In this document: piece after piece, positions 1-13,045 of the stretch
How the letters are laid out: every line of letters starts with the position of its first letter
Position numbering within the stretch: position 1 is the first letter of the stretch
Origin: Chrysomallon squamiferum
Taxonomy: Eukaryota; Mollusca; Gastropoda; Neomphalida; Peltospiridae
Direction of reading: 5' to 3'
Length of the DNA: 64,000 nucleotides
NCBI GenBank assembly: GCA_012295275.1
Contig: CM022668.1
Span: 14,732,440 to 14,796,439 of the forward strand
Made by a program: the position numbers and the translations under genes
The notes under the pieces: generated by a model
The model's database searches: none
What the model saw: the letters and a program-made list of their open reading frames with translations, nothing else
Told to the model about the DNA's origin: nothing

Positions 1-1545
1 AGGTGAGGATGCAGTAAGCATCAGTAATTATGATTTAAATAAACCCTTAGTGTGAAATTGAATTTTCTTGCGTGGCCTTTTCAGATCGGTTACAGGTGAC
101 ATTTACAAATAAAAGACAAAATGAAGAAATCCTGTATAGTCATTTCACATCTTGTTACTGTTGTTCATGGCTTTGGGTCACTGTAGATGTCGTTGTCGTG
201 GAGTTCGGTCATGTTAATTGTTGTTGTTGTTGCTGTGGTCATTGTCATACTTTTTGATAATCTTAATTGTAGGGATTGTTCTTGATTTGAATCATTAATT
301 TTTATTATTATTATTATTACTATTTTTTATGCATTTTAGTAATCTTTATTGCTGTTGTTTTATGAATTTTTTTGTCATTTTAATTGTGGACATTCTTTTT
401 TTTTATGTTTTATGAATGTGAGTAATTTTAATTGTTGTTATGGATTTAGGTATTTTTTTATTTAAATTTTTTTATAGTAAATTTTGGTTATTTTTGTTGT
501 TATTCTCCTTGATTTTGTTGTATCAATTGTCGTTGTCGTTGTTTGGTAATTTCAGTTGTTGTGTGGTGGATTTTGATTGTTTTAGTCTTGGAGTTGGGTT
601 ATATTTGCTATTGTTGTTGTTATCAGACTGGATTTTGGTCATATTTGTTTTTGCTACTATGGTTAAGGATTTAGGTTAGTATAACTGCTATGATTGTTGG
701 TGTTGTCGTTGCTGTTGTTTTCGTAGATTTTCCTCATTTCTGGTTCCGTAGTTATTGCTGTTTGTTGGTGAACTGGTGGTGGTCATATTAATCGTTGTTG
801 TTCTTCGAATTTTTTGTCATAACCGTATTTGTTGTCGTCTCGTCGCTGATTTGTATTTCTATCATTTCTGTAGTTGTTGCTGCGGTTGTGGAATTTGGTC
901 ACATTGATTGTTGTTGCTGTCACTGTTTTTTTACTTATATTCAGGCCATTATTTTTTTGTTTTTATTCCTCAGTGCTTAATGTATTTGGATTTATTTATT
1001 TATTTATTTATTTATTGTTGTTTTTGTTGTTCTGAGTTTTAATTATATTAGTTATTGTTCTTGCTGTTGTCATGTATTTGAAATAATTTATTTATTTATT
1101 GTTTTGTTTCTGTAGTCGTTGTTGTTGTTGCTGTCGTTGGTTTTTATTATATTAGTTATTCTTCTTGCTTTGTCATATAATTCTGTTTATTTATTTATTT
1201 ATTTATTTAGGTTTTTATTATATTACCTGTTCTTCTTGCTGTTGTCATGTATTTCTGTTTATTTATTGTTGTTGTTTCTTGTTGTTGACTCTCCAGTTGA
1301 AGCCACAACAGCATTGTGCATTTTAAGTAAAATAAGGTAATACTTGGACCTTTCTGAAGATGAATATTTAGTTTGCGATGTAGGAACAATAAACCATTTA
1401 TTTAGTAGTTTGTAGTTTATTTTTCTTCCCACTAGCACTTTCTTTTATAACGTAACTGTATTTAACACGTCTAACAATATAATGGCCTAAGACTATGAGA
1501 ACAAGGTACCGAAACAACAACAACAACAACAATAACAACAACAAC

Positions 1546-1603
<58 letters not shown>

Positions 1604-2400
1604 TATCAGTGCTTGTATCAAAGAGTGTTGCGTTGCTCCACACAGATCATAAAATGAAGGTGCTCCGACAAAGAGGGCGAAATTAAAGTCGTACGATGTT
1701 ACAATTCAAGGGAGACAACTTAATAAAAAAGAATGTTTTTTTTTTTTGTATCACGATTTCTCGTCTTTAGCTTTCGTTGTCGCTGGAGTTTGATTACTTT
1801 AGTTGTCGTTGTAGTTGTTGTAGTTGTTGCTGCTTTTGTTCTGAAATGTGATAAAACTCTTTGTTGTTTGAAGGTGTTATCCTAGATTTTGGTTATAATG
1901 ATGTTGTTGATGTCTACGTTTATTTATTTATTTATATATTTATTTATTTTGTTCTCATTGGTTGATGTTGCTTTGTTCTTCGCCTGCCGTTCTCGGTGTT
2001 GTCACTTTTTATCTTTTTATTTTAATCTTTTGTATCAGAATTGACACACACACACACATACACACACACATTTAGTTTCATTATGGTTTTGTTAATATGT
2101 AATACATTACTGTTCATGATATTTAGTTAACTACTAGGTATATTATTATTATTGCTGCTGCTATTGTTGTTTGTGTCCACATACATATATAATCATGTAC
2201 TCTTGTTTCTTTATTACACCAACCTAGCTCACTATTTTTGTAGCATAAATATTTATCACGAGGACACATAAAATGATTAACATTAACCTATTGATTTATC
2301 CGTTTTTTTTTTTTTTTAGCGACTTTTCCTGGGTGCACTGTTCGTTAAAAGACTTGTTCTTGTTTATAATAGCTATATTATTAAACAACTTGTAATGTAT
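1..2400. repeat. TTG/TTA-rich low-complexity region, no gene seen
   Basis: The plus strand is dominated by T and G, with degenerate TTG and TTA runs, short TTTA runs near 1000, 1190 and 1920, and a CA run near 2045-2070. Open frames here encode only runs of Val, Leu, Phe and Cys, as expected of low-complexity sequence. I see no splice-bounded exon or recognisable domain. Confidence 0.7.
1514..1602. repeat. (CAA)n/(TAA)n trinucleotide repeat
   Basis: An AAC-type trinucleotide run passes into an AAT run. It gives artificial poly-Asn and poly-Leu frames. It is purine-rich on the plus strand, opposite to the T/G-rich sequence around it. Confidence 0.95.
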
Positions 2401-2897
2401 ATATTTAACTCATTAAGTAAAATTACTATTTACATTTACACTTGTCGTTTCTTTGTTCTTGGAATTTGAGACAGAAATGCACAAGGCTAATAATAAACCC
2501 CACCCTCCGATATGAAAAGAAAGTAGTGAGTTGTTGTCTGAAAAATACATTAATGTTGGTTTTTACACGTGAATGTAAACGCAACACAATTATAAATCCT
2601 GCTGAAATGCTTTAATACACCAGACATTTTAATTTTTAACATTGTATTTATATGGTGATCAATTAAAATGGCGCAGGTGAAAACACGCATCGTAGTGCAC
2701 ATGGATATAAATAAACATTGTGATGTTGCTTTGTCTGTGTGTTGGAGGCGGATCTTTGAGCGTTACCTTATATTTTGTATAGTCTAGCTTTACAAGGGGT
2801 GGGTGCTTGATTTTGATCGAAATGGTTTTGGGTATTTGGATTTATAAGCTATGGAAATTTTGACAGCTCAAGGTGTACGAACTCGATTTAAAATTAG

Positions 2898-3890
<993 letters not shown>

Positions 3891-3896
3891 GGGGCT

Positions 3897-6800
3897 TATT
3901 TACCCAAAAATAGATTTCCATACATATGTAACCCCTCCGCCTACAGCAGAAACTGCACCTACAACGGTGTTTTCAATAGCATTTCCAACAGCACCCAGGA
4001 AAGTTTGGTTTGTTTCTGCCTCTTTTCTAACTTCATTTCTTGTCTGTCTTCTAATTTCTTCTTCTTTTGCTTTGAGTGCCTCTTTTTCTTTTCTTTGTCT
4101 TTCTTTTTCTAATTCCTCCAGTGTAAGTTTTTCCCTCATCCTAATCATCTCCTGCTCCTCTTCCATTTCTTCCATTTTTCTCCTAAGTTCTTCCTGATAC
4201 TGCTTTTCTATTCTTTGCAGTTCTCGTTCTCTCGCTTTCTCCTCCATTACTTTCTGTTGCAGTTTTCTCATTTCTTCTTCTTTCTCTTTCATTATTTCCT
4301 CTTCGCGTTTTCTCATCTCTTCTTCTTTCTCCTTCATTATTCTCTCCTCGCGTTCTTTGGCTTCTTTTTTATTTTTTTCCATTTCTTCCTTGAATTGTTT
4401 CTCAATTTTTTCTCGCTCCTTTTGCATTTTTTGTTCTTTTGCTTTCATTTTTTCTTGTTCACGCTTTTGTACTTCCCTTTCAGCTACTTTCAATAATTCC
4501 GATTTATAAAATTCGCCATTATGTTTTTTCACGTTTTCTTTTATCATGTTGATCAGCTGAAGAACCATTTTTTCTTTCTTATTCTGATCATTGTCGCGAT
4601 TGTTGAATCCGACATATCTTCTTCCACATTTGTCGATTAATTCTTCTAGGTTCTGTGGTGCCGTAGAAAGAAAACCTTCTAGATTTTTTCCGTCGTATTC
4701 AAGATCGTCTACTCGGGTGAACAGCAAGAACAGGTAATCAAACAATGCCTTTCCAAATACTTGATTTAAGTATTGAACTGTATTTTGTTCTTCCGTAGTA
4801 AACCTCTTTGCCTGCATAACCATGATGAAAGCATGTGGTCCTGGAGCACTCATCGTTATACACTGGATGATTTCTTTCGTAATCTCTCCGTGTGAACGTT
4901 CAGTATCGAATGCTCCTGGTGTATCAACGATGACAATGTCGTGACCAAATCGAGTTTTGTATTCTACCTTGCAGGTTGCAGTAACTGAAGAAGCACTAGC
5001 TTCAGAATGAAAACATACCTCTCCTAGGATGGTATTTGCTGACGCACTTTTTCCTGAGCCAGTAATCCCAATCAAAACAAGCCGTAGTTCATTCTTAGTA
5101 ACCGAATCTGAAAGAATATCAAATACACTCATTGTGAAAACTTGAAGACATTATTTTTATCTTCTTCTTGTTGTTCTTATTCTTTGATTAATATTTTAAT
5201 AACATAAATGATTACGATTATCATCATTATTTCTTGTGTACTTAATTAAATATCTGTCAGCCTGTCTATCGGTATAAGTATTATTTTCGCTTTCTCGTTT
5301 TTCCTGTTATTGATGCTGACAAAATTAAATAATCATCATTATGATCATTATGATCATTTGCATTAATTTAACCACTACTATCACAATATCAGAACTATTA
5401 TCACAGTAATCTCTCTCTACTTTTACTCCCTCTCAAACCACTGTTACTAGTATAACCATTGCATCACATCCACTGCTATCACTCTCTCTACAACTGTTTT
5501 TACTACTCTCTCTACAAAAACTATTATTAAAACTCTCTCTATAACCACTATTATTACTATCTCTATAACTAATATCACCACTGTCTCTACAAGCATTATA
5601 ACTGCTCTCTCTTCCACTTCTATTTCTATTATCTCTACCACTACTACTCCCACTCCTACTAATGTTACTATAACCACAGGTTTAATTAATACAACTGCTG
5701 ATATTTCTAGTACTCGGACTGCGACATCAGTAACAGCGTGTAGTAAACTGTTACCAAATGTATACTAGATAACGACGTTACAGTATTAATGAATTTGCGT
5801 ATTACTGAAATATACTTCTTGAATGACCAGTATTTGCAAACTTTGATACACATACCAGACATCGACGAATCTTGAACAAATCTTGGCTGCACTTGTTCTA
5901 ATGGTCCGACTTCTTTTAATGGCTGGGTTTCTTCATTTGCTGGCTTCGTATGTACTGGAGCGGTAGACTGAAACTTTTAAAAAGAAAGGAAAAATGAACA
6001 TATAAAACGAAATCAAAATTTTATTGCAAAATTACTGTATATCTCTTTTTGATTGAATTTGTGTACATATGTCAGTACGCATACCTGCACATATTATGTA
6101 ATATAAGTTTATTAATATAAGATTTTATTTATTTTGTTATTTGAAAGCGGTTTTACTGTCATTTGTTGCTTATTTATTTATCTATCTATCCATCTATCTA
6201 TCTATCTATCTATCTATCTATTTACTTATTTACCCCACTTATTCTTAGCAGTTTGTTCAGACATAAATTAATGAATTTTTAAAATCTGTTATCAGGTAAA
6301 TAAGTAAAGTAATGGTTTAATGATAATCACCTTTTGTTCTAAACGCTTCCCTAATTCAGAAACTGAAATATTTTCATCATCTAGAATATAATTCGAAAAG
6401 TGTAAGTTTTTGTCTTTGTATATAATTATATCTGTCTATCTATGTACGAATGTATGTACCTTTTTTGGTGGCTGGTCTCTTTGAAATGGCTGCACTTGTT
6501 TTGGTGGCTTCGTATGTACTGGAGCGGTAGACTGAGACTTTTTAAAAGAAAGGTAAAACGAACATATAAAATGAAAATGAGAATTTTATTGCAAAATTAC
6601 TGTATATCTATTTTTGATTGAATTTGTGTACATATGTGTGTACGCATAGCTGCACATATTAGGTAATATAACTTTATAAATATAAGATTTTATTTATTTT
6701 CTTATTCGAAAGCGGTGGTGTCTTGAAATAATTATTCATTCATTTGTTGCTTATCTATCTATCCATCTATCTATGTATCTATCTATCTGTCTATTTGCTT

Positions 6801-6958
6801 ATTTATCCCACTTATTCTTAGCATTTTGTTCAGACACGAATTATTATTATTATTTTTTTAACTCTGTTATTAGGTAAATAAGTAAAGTAGTGATTTATTG
6901 ATGCTCACCTTTTGTTCTAAACACTTCGCTAATTCAGAAACTGGAATATTTTCATGAT
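3897..6958 (-). CDS. AIG1/GIMAP-type GTPase with coiled coil and C-terminal hydrophobic segment, 5' end incomplete
   Basis: The main exon (about 3897-5107) encodes an AIG1-type G domain: P-loop GITGSGKS, G2 region with SVT, G3 DTPG, G4 TRVD. A Lys/Glu-rich coiled coil of about 160 residues follows, then a Gly/Val-rich hydrophobic C-terminus, likely a membrane anchor. AIG1/GIMAP proteins are GTP-dependent oligomerising GTPases of membranes, linked to immune and survival responses. The open frame starts at 5132, but its first eight residues lie in a splice acceptor tract (TATTCTTTCAG), so I place the exon start at 5107, phase 1. Upstream exons: 5856-5967 (112 nt, ends phase 1, fits the GTPase exon), 6331-6380 (50 nt), 6460-6531 (72 nt) and 6909-6958 (50 nt), all with GT/AG ends. 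They encode a short acidic motif and a Pro/Gln-rich linker. No first exon or promoter was identified. This is the best preserved AIG1 copy here; nothing in the GTPase exon is broken. Confidence 0.9.
5390..5690. repeat. Degenerate tandem repeat in AIG1 intron
   Basis: Repeats of a CTCTCTACAACTACTATTAC-like motif fill part of the intron just upstream of the GTPase exon. Related motifs lie beside the other AIG1 copies at 13735-13920, 15595-15690 and 17985-18040, and on the inverted arm at 37430-37930, so the repeat travels with this gene family. Confidence 0.8.
6331..6958 (-). other. Duplicated N-terminal exon pairs of the AIG1 gene
   Basis: The 50-nt exons 6909-6958 and 6331-6380 are near copies (peptides DHENIPVSELAKCLEQK and DDENISVSELGKRLEQK). 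The exons 6460-6531 and 5856-5967 both begin STAPVHTKP. Their introns are also similar, with CTAT repeats at 6175-6230 and 6740-6800. An exon-intron-exon unit was therefore duplicated in tandem. By phase, 6909-6958, 6460-6531, 5856-5967 and the GTPase exon join in frame, as do 6331-6380, 5856-5967 and the GTPase exon. The join 6460-6531 to 6331-6380 does not keep frame. Confidence 0.75.
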
Positions 6959-7162
6959 CTAGAACAAAATTAGGAAAGTGTAAGTTTTTGTCTCTGTATA
7001 TAATTATATCCTCTATCTATGAACGAATAGATGTATAAATGTGTAAATGTATGAATGAATGTTTGTGTTTTTCTTGCTATATATCTTCAAACCTATCTTT
7101 CTCTCTATACATCAGGAAAAAAACTAAGCAATACCCAATTCACAGACCTGTGATTGTGTGAA

Positions 7163-7745
7163 TTAAGAAAACAGCGCATTTTCCTGAATAATGTATTGAC
7201 GTGGCATCTTGCTGAATAATATGACTTTCCTGGAGGTACTCAATGCACTTACAACAAAAAGCAGTGCTCGTGAAATGTCATTGTTGAAATCTGGTTGGTA
7301 ATAATTATATGTCATACTCATTCCTGTCAGTTTGCACTGAATAGTCAGTATCATAATTATCAAAATTGTCAGTCTACAAAGTGTCAGATTATTGACATAA
7401 GAAAAGCAGGAAAGATAATCAGCCATATTGGACTTCAATATGTGCGCAGTATTTCCATCATTTCAAGACTGTTGAACAAAGACAGGGCTGTCACTGATGT
7501 TAAAGATCGTCCAAGAGCTGGCAGAGCCCGGAAGACGACAATAAGAGAGTACAGAACTTAGCTGAGTCTTGCTAGATTCCTTTCAGGGAACACAAGAATA
7601 TCTTTAAAACAGCAGTGGTTACCAGGGACAGCTATTTTCTACAGTACTGTCAGGAATCTGCTAAAAGCAGAAAGATACAGGGCCAGAAGACACATCACTC
7701 TTCAGCTCCCAAAGCAGCACTGATGTAATCAACGTGTTCACTTTT
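7163..7745 (+). mobile_element. Tc1/mariner-type transposase fragment (DNA-binding part only)
   Basis: The frame at 7295-7561 ends in a segment like the bipartite helix-turn-helix of Tc1-family transposases: DIRKAGKIISHIG, then ISRLLNKD, then KDRPRAGRARKTT, matching the usual linker SVKDRPRSGRPR. Past an in-frame stop, the similarity resumes at VRNLLKAERYRARR. The DDE catalytic domain is absent; the sequence changes near 7745 to the hAT-associated repeat. It is a truncated, inactive copy. Its counterpart in opposite orientation lies at 36030-36640. Confidence 0.8.
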
Positions 7746-7754
7746 CAGATGACA

Positions 7755-8580
7755 GCACAGTGCTCGTTGTTGCTTGAGATAAAGGTCTGCAAGTTACAGT
7801 GCCGTATTATCCTTACGCTTCGAGCCTTTTTTGGCACTGATCATCCCCGACCGCCCCTCCGCGCCAATTTCAGACACTCCTTTCGTGCAGTGTATTGCAA
7901 TAGTATTATACATCAAGTAATTATTTGAGTAATAAAGAAAATAATATCATCTTATCAGAAACCTTTAATTAGCATGAAAGAAAGGCACATCAAAATATCG
8001 GTAGTGTACTGTAAAGTTAAATACACATATTTCTACAAAGGTATCTAGGTACTTAAACATTTATCTCGTTAACGTTTCAACAATTTGATCCAAAATATTG
8101 TTAAGATTTAATTTCCAGAGGACATATGATTATATATCCATTAATGCCAAATTAATGTGCTTTTCATCTTTCACAGTGGACCACAGGTAACTGTTTCAGA
8201 GCAGAAAAAAAAACCTCTCTCCAGAACAGTTTGTATCGAGAAGTGACAAGCAAATAGGGGAAAAGATATACATTTTTGGAAACGTTCCTTGCATTTATTT
8301 TTAACAGTTTAAGATCGGGGGGGGGGGGGCTGGTAACTCTGACTAAATGTCAAAATTTCGCATAAATTGACCCATCACTTTTTTAATATTTTTTTATGTA
8401 GATTAACTCACCCTTAGTGTCTCTCGTATCAATTCCTATAAATTAATTACACTGATGCGCTTGAAAGAAAGGCACATCAAAATATTATTAGTGTACTGTA
8501 AAGTTAAATACATGAAGCGTATGCCGTGTACATAGAATTAACATTTAACACTGAGAGAGAAAAAGGAAAAGGTTGAATAT
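7755..8580 (-). mobile_element. hAT-derived repeat fragment
   Basis: Carries the segments shared by the local repeat family: the lead TGCTCGTTGTTGCTTGAG, then ACCTTTAATTAGCATGAA, then a degenerate piece of hAT transposase C-terminus on the minus strand (about 8180-8290). A G homopolymer interrupts it near 8318-8330. The copy ends with the unexpanded seed AACACTGAGAGAGA near 8550. No open frame remains. Confidence 0.7.
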
Positions 8581-8705
8581 TCAGGATCATAAGTCACTTC
8601 TGTTCATGAGGTGACAGCATTTCTCACAAACAGTGTGTTAGTACTAAGAATATGACAATGAAGGGATGTTTTGTGTGTTTGTGTCTCTGTGTGTGTGTTT
8701 GCGCT

Positions 8706-9734
8706 CAGTGGCGTTCCGTGGGCGCAAGATTACAAAAGAAGAAAAAAGAGAAAGACGCAGTAAAATAGCTCACCCTCCCCCTCGCACAGAACATCTTACT
8801 CCAGTAATAACAGATTGCAAATGTGTGCAATAATAAAATATTGTAAAGTTCCCTCGTATCTCCTATTTACTCTATTTAAAGTATTAATCATAACCATATA
8901 AGGAAGTAATATTAGATATTCTGATTCTAAGTAAGAAATAGGGTATTTTTTGTAATTCTCATTTCCAGTAAAATGTGGAGCTCTAATTAATACTGTTATA
9001 TTGTGTCTGCCTGTTGTTGGTACAGACACAATAAAAGACAAATAGTGTTTAACTGATAAATTTTGTCACTGAAGATTAGGTACTACTAACTCTGTTATTG
9101 ACGTAACTTTCAAAGAGCTAATTCTTTTAAGCTGGATTACACTATTAATGGAGTAACAAAAAATAATATTTTTTGAGACAAATTTTAATTAGCATGAAGT
9201 AAAGCGATATCAAACACTGGTACTGTACTGTAAAAGTAAATACAGATATGATTACACAGGTATCTAGGTATACAAGAAAACAAACCAAATTGTCGTCAAA
9301 CTTTAAACAAACTGATCCAGAAAATTGTTAAAACTGAACTTCCGGAGCACAGATGATTCTACATGGATTAATGCGAAATTATTGAGTTTCTTATATTTCA
9401 GAGTGTATCACATTTAACAGCAGAAAAAGACCTCTCTCCAGAACAGTTTGTGGCGAGAAGTGACAAGTAAATACGTACAAAAATGTCGATGTTTGGAAAA
9501 AGTTTCTTGTGTTTCAGTTTTGACCAACAGAAATACTGAGATGGGGAGGTGACCCTCTGTCGTTCGGCCCATCCGTGATAGTGCGTCAAAATGTTAGATA
9601 AATTTACCCATAATTTATTTTTTATAAAGTTAAACGGATCCTTAGCTTATCTCGTATCAAAGAAGATTCCTATACACTAATTTCAGTGGAGCGTTTGACG
9701 TGAGCAGAGTATTCACAATTAACACTGAGAGAGA

Positions 9735-9823
<89 letters not shown>

Positions 9824-9830
9824 CAAAATC
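8706..9830 (-). mobile_element. hAT transposon 3' end: terminal repeat, noncoding part, transposase C-terminus
   Basis: On the minus strand, 9398-9589 encodes a piece of the hAT dimerisation domain (RIYLSLLATNCSGERSFSAV; ERSFSA is its hallmark) and stops. The element continues to a terminus at 8706 reading CAGTGGCGTTCCGTGGGCGC, typical of hAT inverted repeats. The same order of parts occurs at 21.4-22.8 kb and, without the terminus, at 30.05-31.05 kb. A GA tract occupies 9727-9821. The coding part is a remnant. Confidence 0.8.
9727..9821. repeat. (GA)n microsatellite inside hAT-derived repeat
   Basis: The GA tract begins directly after AACACTGAGA, the same position as in the copies at 22671-22781 and 31008-31055. 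Confidence 0.95.
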
Positions 9831-10130
9831 GAGGTTTTGTATTTTCTGTCAGGACAAGGCAAGTATCTCAGAGGATTCCTATAAATTAATTAAATTACTA
9901 GTCTGTTTTAGAAAAAGGGACCATTCGTTTCTCTGTAACTGAATAACTAACGTATTCTTCAAACAGAGGCTTTTCCTTTCTGTGTAACCAAAATACTGAT
10001 GGATTTTTGAAGGAAAGGGTGTTTGTTTGTATATATTTAAATTGTAGTATGTTTTAGTTACACGCTGTATAACTGTATGTGGTTGTGTACTCGTATGTCT
10101 TATGGGTGTGTGCATGGCCGAAGAAACATA
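9830..10130. other. Repeat-derived spacer
   Basis: Includes a segment of the local repeat family in reverse orientation (GGCTTTTCCTTTCTGTGTAA and onward), broken at 10131 by insertion of the pogo element. No gene seen. Confidence 0.6.
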
Positions 10131-12755
10131 CCGTATATACTTGTGTATAAGTCGAATTTTTGGGAGACTATATTAAGTAATATTTTGGGGGTCGACTTAT
10201 ACATAGGTAATGCTTTTGTAGCTGTTGCTGAAGAGTCGCCATTTTGACTATTTTTTGCTACGGGATGCATCTAAAATAATCGCGGTCTTTCAGCTTTTTA
10301 AAAATATAATTTTATCGTATAAAAAAATTTGAAAAATTAAGTAACAAAACCAAATATGAATGTAAAACATGATATTCTTCCGTTTAATGACATAAAAATA
10401 CATTTTAAATCGAGAAAACCGTCAGTACGGCGTTATGCCTTACGGCGTCTTGCAATGATCTAGGAATGCAGACTTCTCTGCTAAATTGCACTAAATATCG
10501 GTCCTAATTTCATAAACAAAACTCACTTGTGTAATTGTAAAGAATTTGGTGAAATAATATTGCAATCGTCATTAATATCCACTACCCACAAATCGAAAAC
10601 AAACTAAATTTCTATAAACGTTCTGCAACAAAAATCAGTTCAACTTCTCGCCATATTTGTTATTCTAGTCGGTTGCCAAGTGCGCGAAGCCTCGGCCAAT
10701 TAGCGCGCTAGGAATAGGATCGGGGGCGTGTCTTGTAGCAGAGTTTCGATAGAAAAAAATATTGCTGAGGTTCCGAAATTATCTTACTTTGAATTGCACG
10801 TTCATGTAAAATACCGGTAATAAATAATAAAGCAACTTCTTTTGGAATTTATCTACAAAATTTAATTAAATACTGGAAATCCACACGTACCTTTAAATAG
10901 ACCTTGATCTATATATCCAGGTAATTATGAAACATTGTAACAATACAAATATTTTAATTCCAAAACATCCAACATTTACCGGGTAATACTATAATCTAGT
11001 GTAACAAAAAGTTTATTCAAAGCCTTCAAAGTCATTTTCGCCATCACTATCGCTTGCCCCAAAAAGTTCATTCCACTCTTCAATACCGCCAGTGTTAATT
11101 GCATCATCATAAAGATCATCGTCACTGTCAAGTGGGACATCATTCCCAGAATCCTCTCCTGTGGGACTATTTTCTTGAACGGAATCAGCAAGGGCATTGG
11201 GTTCGCGCCATAAATAGTCATCCTCCGTCCCATCTAGTGTATTTGAAATTCCACACTTCAGAAAGGCTTTAACAATTATAGCCGGGTCCAACTGCTGCCA
11301 GGCGTCACGTACCCACTCACACACTGTAACTAGTGATGGTGCTCTCATATTGCCCCCTTTTGTGAATTTCTTGTCCCCATTTAGCATCCACTGATTCCAA
11401 AAATGCCGAACAGTGTCTTTAAACGGCTTATTTATTGAGACATCCAAAGGTTGTGAAATGCTTGTCAGGCCCCCAGGGATGACTGCCAGATCTGTAGTTT
11501 CTCGTCTTACAGCTTCTTTTACAGAATCTACCAGGTGTGCTTTGAACATGTCCCATACTAACAAAGACTTTTCTTTTCGTAATCCACCTGAACGATTGCT
11601 CCACACTTGGTTAACCCAGAGCTTGCGTCCGGCCTCATCCAACCACCTTTTGGATGTACGTGTATTAATACGCCCTTTGAAAAATTTTCTTTTGGCATAG
11701 TTTTGCGCTTGAAAACTACCATAGGTTTTAACTTTGTTCCGTCTGCCATACAGCCTGAAATAACGGTGAATTTTGACTTTTCATGGCCTGTCGTTTTCAC
11801 TAGCACGGTTTTTTCTCCGATCTTGTTAACAGTTCTATTCGATGGCATGTCAAACGTCACTGGCGTTTCATCCATGTTGCCAATACATGCCAAAGCATAC
11901 TTGTTTTTCTCTCTATGACGGATAACAAATCTGTGAAAACTTGTTATTTTATCATCAAGCTCTCTGGGTAAGCGCTGGGTGAATTTGGTTTTTTGTCTTA
12001 AGACTAAATGATGCCTTTTCATGAACAGCGTGCACAAACCAGGACTGGCTTTAAAATCCGTAATTCCTGCCTTCTTAGCTAACTTAAGTGCTTGTAAACG
12101 GATAGCACTCCTTGTAACTATACAGCCGTCTTGTCTACTTGCTTGAATCGACTCAAAAAGTGTCTTTTCTATTTCCGGATGTTTTGACTTTTTGCCTCTG
12201 TCAGCACACTTCATTTTTGGCATTTCAAGTAATTTAGTACTCATTTTTCTCCAGTTCCTAACAAGTTTTTCACTGACTCCATACTCCCGTCCAGCAGCAG
12301 AACTGTTAGAATTTTCAGCAAATCTAATTACTGCAAGCTTAAATTGTGCAGTTTATTTATTTCGTTTGCCTGGCATCATATACAATATTTTAGGGCTATG
12401 GCCATAACATTTTGTAAATCATAGAACGGCTAAATATAACTGTAAGTTAGGTCTCCATGTTAGACCTATTACATTAAAGAGATACTATTTATGACACATT
12501 TAGGCTATAGCTCGTGTAATACATGCATTTACGTTATTATGGTATGTTCGTGCAAGTTACAGCTCGTTCAAGTTATGTTACAGTAGGCGTACAATGTAGG
12601 CCTTCATGGCACTGTCATACTGGTCTAAAAATACTGACGGTGCCTGGAATCTACAGTCGACTTATACACAAGTAATACCTAAAATGACGCAAGTTTTGGT
12701 CTTAAAATACACATCGACTTATACATAAGGTCGCCTTGTACACAAGTATATACGG
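10131..12755 (-). mobile_element. Complete pogo/Tigger transposon with TIRs and TA target duplication
   Basis: The left end reads CCGTATATACTTGTGTATAA from 10131. The right end at 12755, read on the minus strand, gives CCGTATATACTTGTGTACAA. Each end is flanked by TA (10129-10130 and 12756-12757), the pogo/Tc1-mariner target duplication. The terminal motif with GTATAAGTCGA is also repeated inside both ends (near 10190 and 12660-12720). It carries one transposase gene, now broken. Length is 2625 bp. It was inserted into older hAT-derived repeat sequence. Confidence 0.95.
11013..12376 (-). pseudogene. pogo/Tigger-type transposase, one nonsense codon and one frameshift
   Basis: Cut-and-paste DDE transposase of the pogo group (CENP-B-like DNA binding plus DDE domain). 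From ATG at 12376 the frame reads MPGKRNK and meets TAA (12353-12355) where Tyr is usual before TAQFKLAVIRFAE. The psq-type helix-turn-helix follows, then a CENP-B-type DNA-binding region. Catalytic positions are visible as GNMDETP (first Asp), LVWDMFKAHL (second) and ISQPLDVSINKPF (third-Asp region). A one-base deletion near 11645, between HPKG and WLDEAGRK, splits the gene into frames 11558-12244 and 11013-11642. The C-terminus is acidic, as in many Tigger proteins. With only two breaks, this copy was probably inactivated fairly recently. Confidence 0.93.
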
Positions 12756-12756
12756 T

Positions 12757-13045
12757 AATAAAAAATAAAAATAAAAATAAATATAAAATAAATAAATAAA
12801 TAATAAATAAATAAATAAATAAATAAATAAAATAAATAAAATAAATAAAATAAAAATGAAATAAAATAAAATAAAATATAACAAAATAAAATAAAATAAT
12901 AAAATATAATAAAATAAATAAAGATAAAAGTAAAAATGAATATAAAAAAAATAAAGAAATAAAATAAAATTGAAATAAAATAAAACGAAATAAAATAAAA
13001 TAAAATAATATAACTAAAGCAATAGAGAGTGTAAATAAAATACAA
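12757..13045. repeat. AAAT/AAAAT-rich low-complexity tract
   Basis: About 290 bp of degenerate AAAT and AAAAT repeats start exactly at the right end of the pogo element. Long frames through it (poly Phe/Tyr/Ile) are artefacts. Confidence 0.9.

Noticed and set aside
5107-5132. ATG at 5132 as the true start of the AIG1 gene
   Set aside because: The first eight codons coincide with a splice acceptor tract, the other copies have an acceptor at the same place, and a phase-compatible upstream exon exists. It remains possible but less likely.
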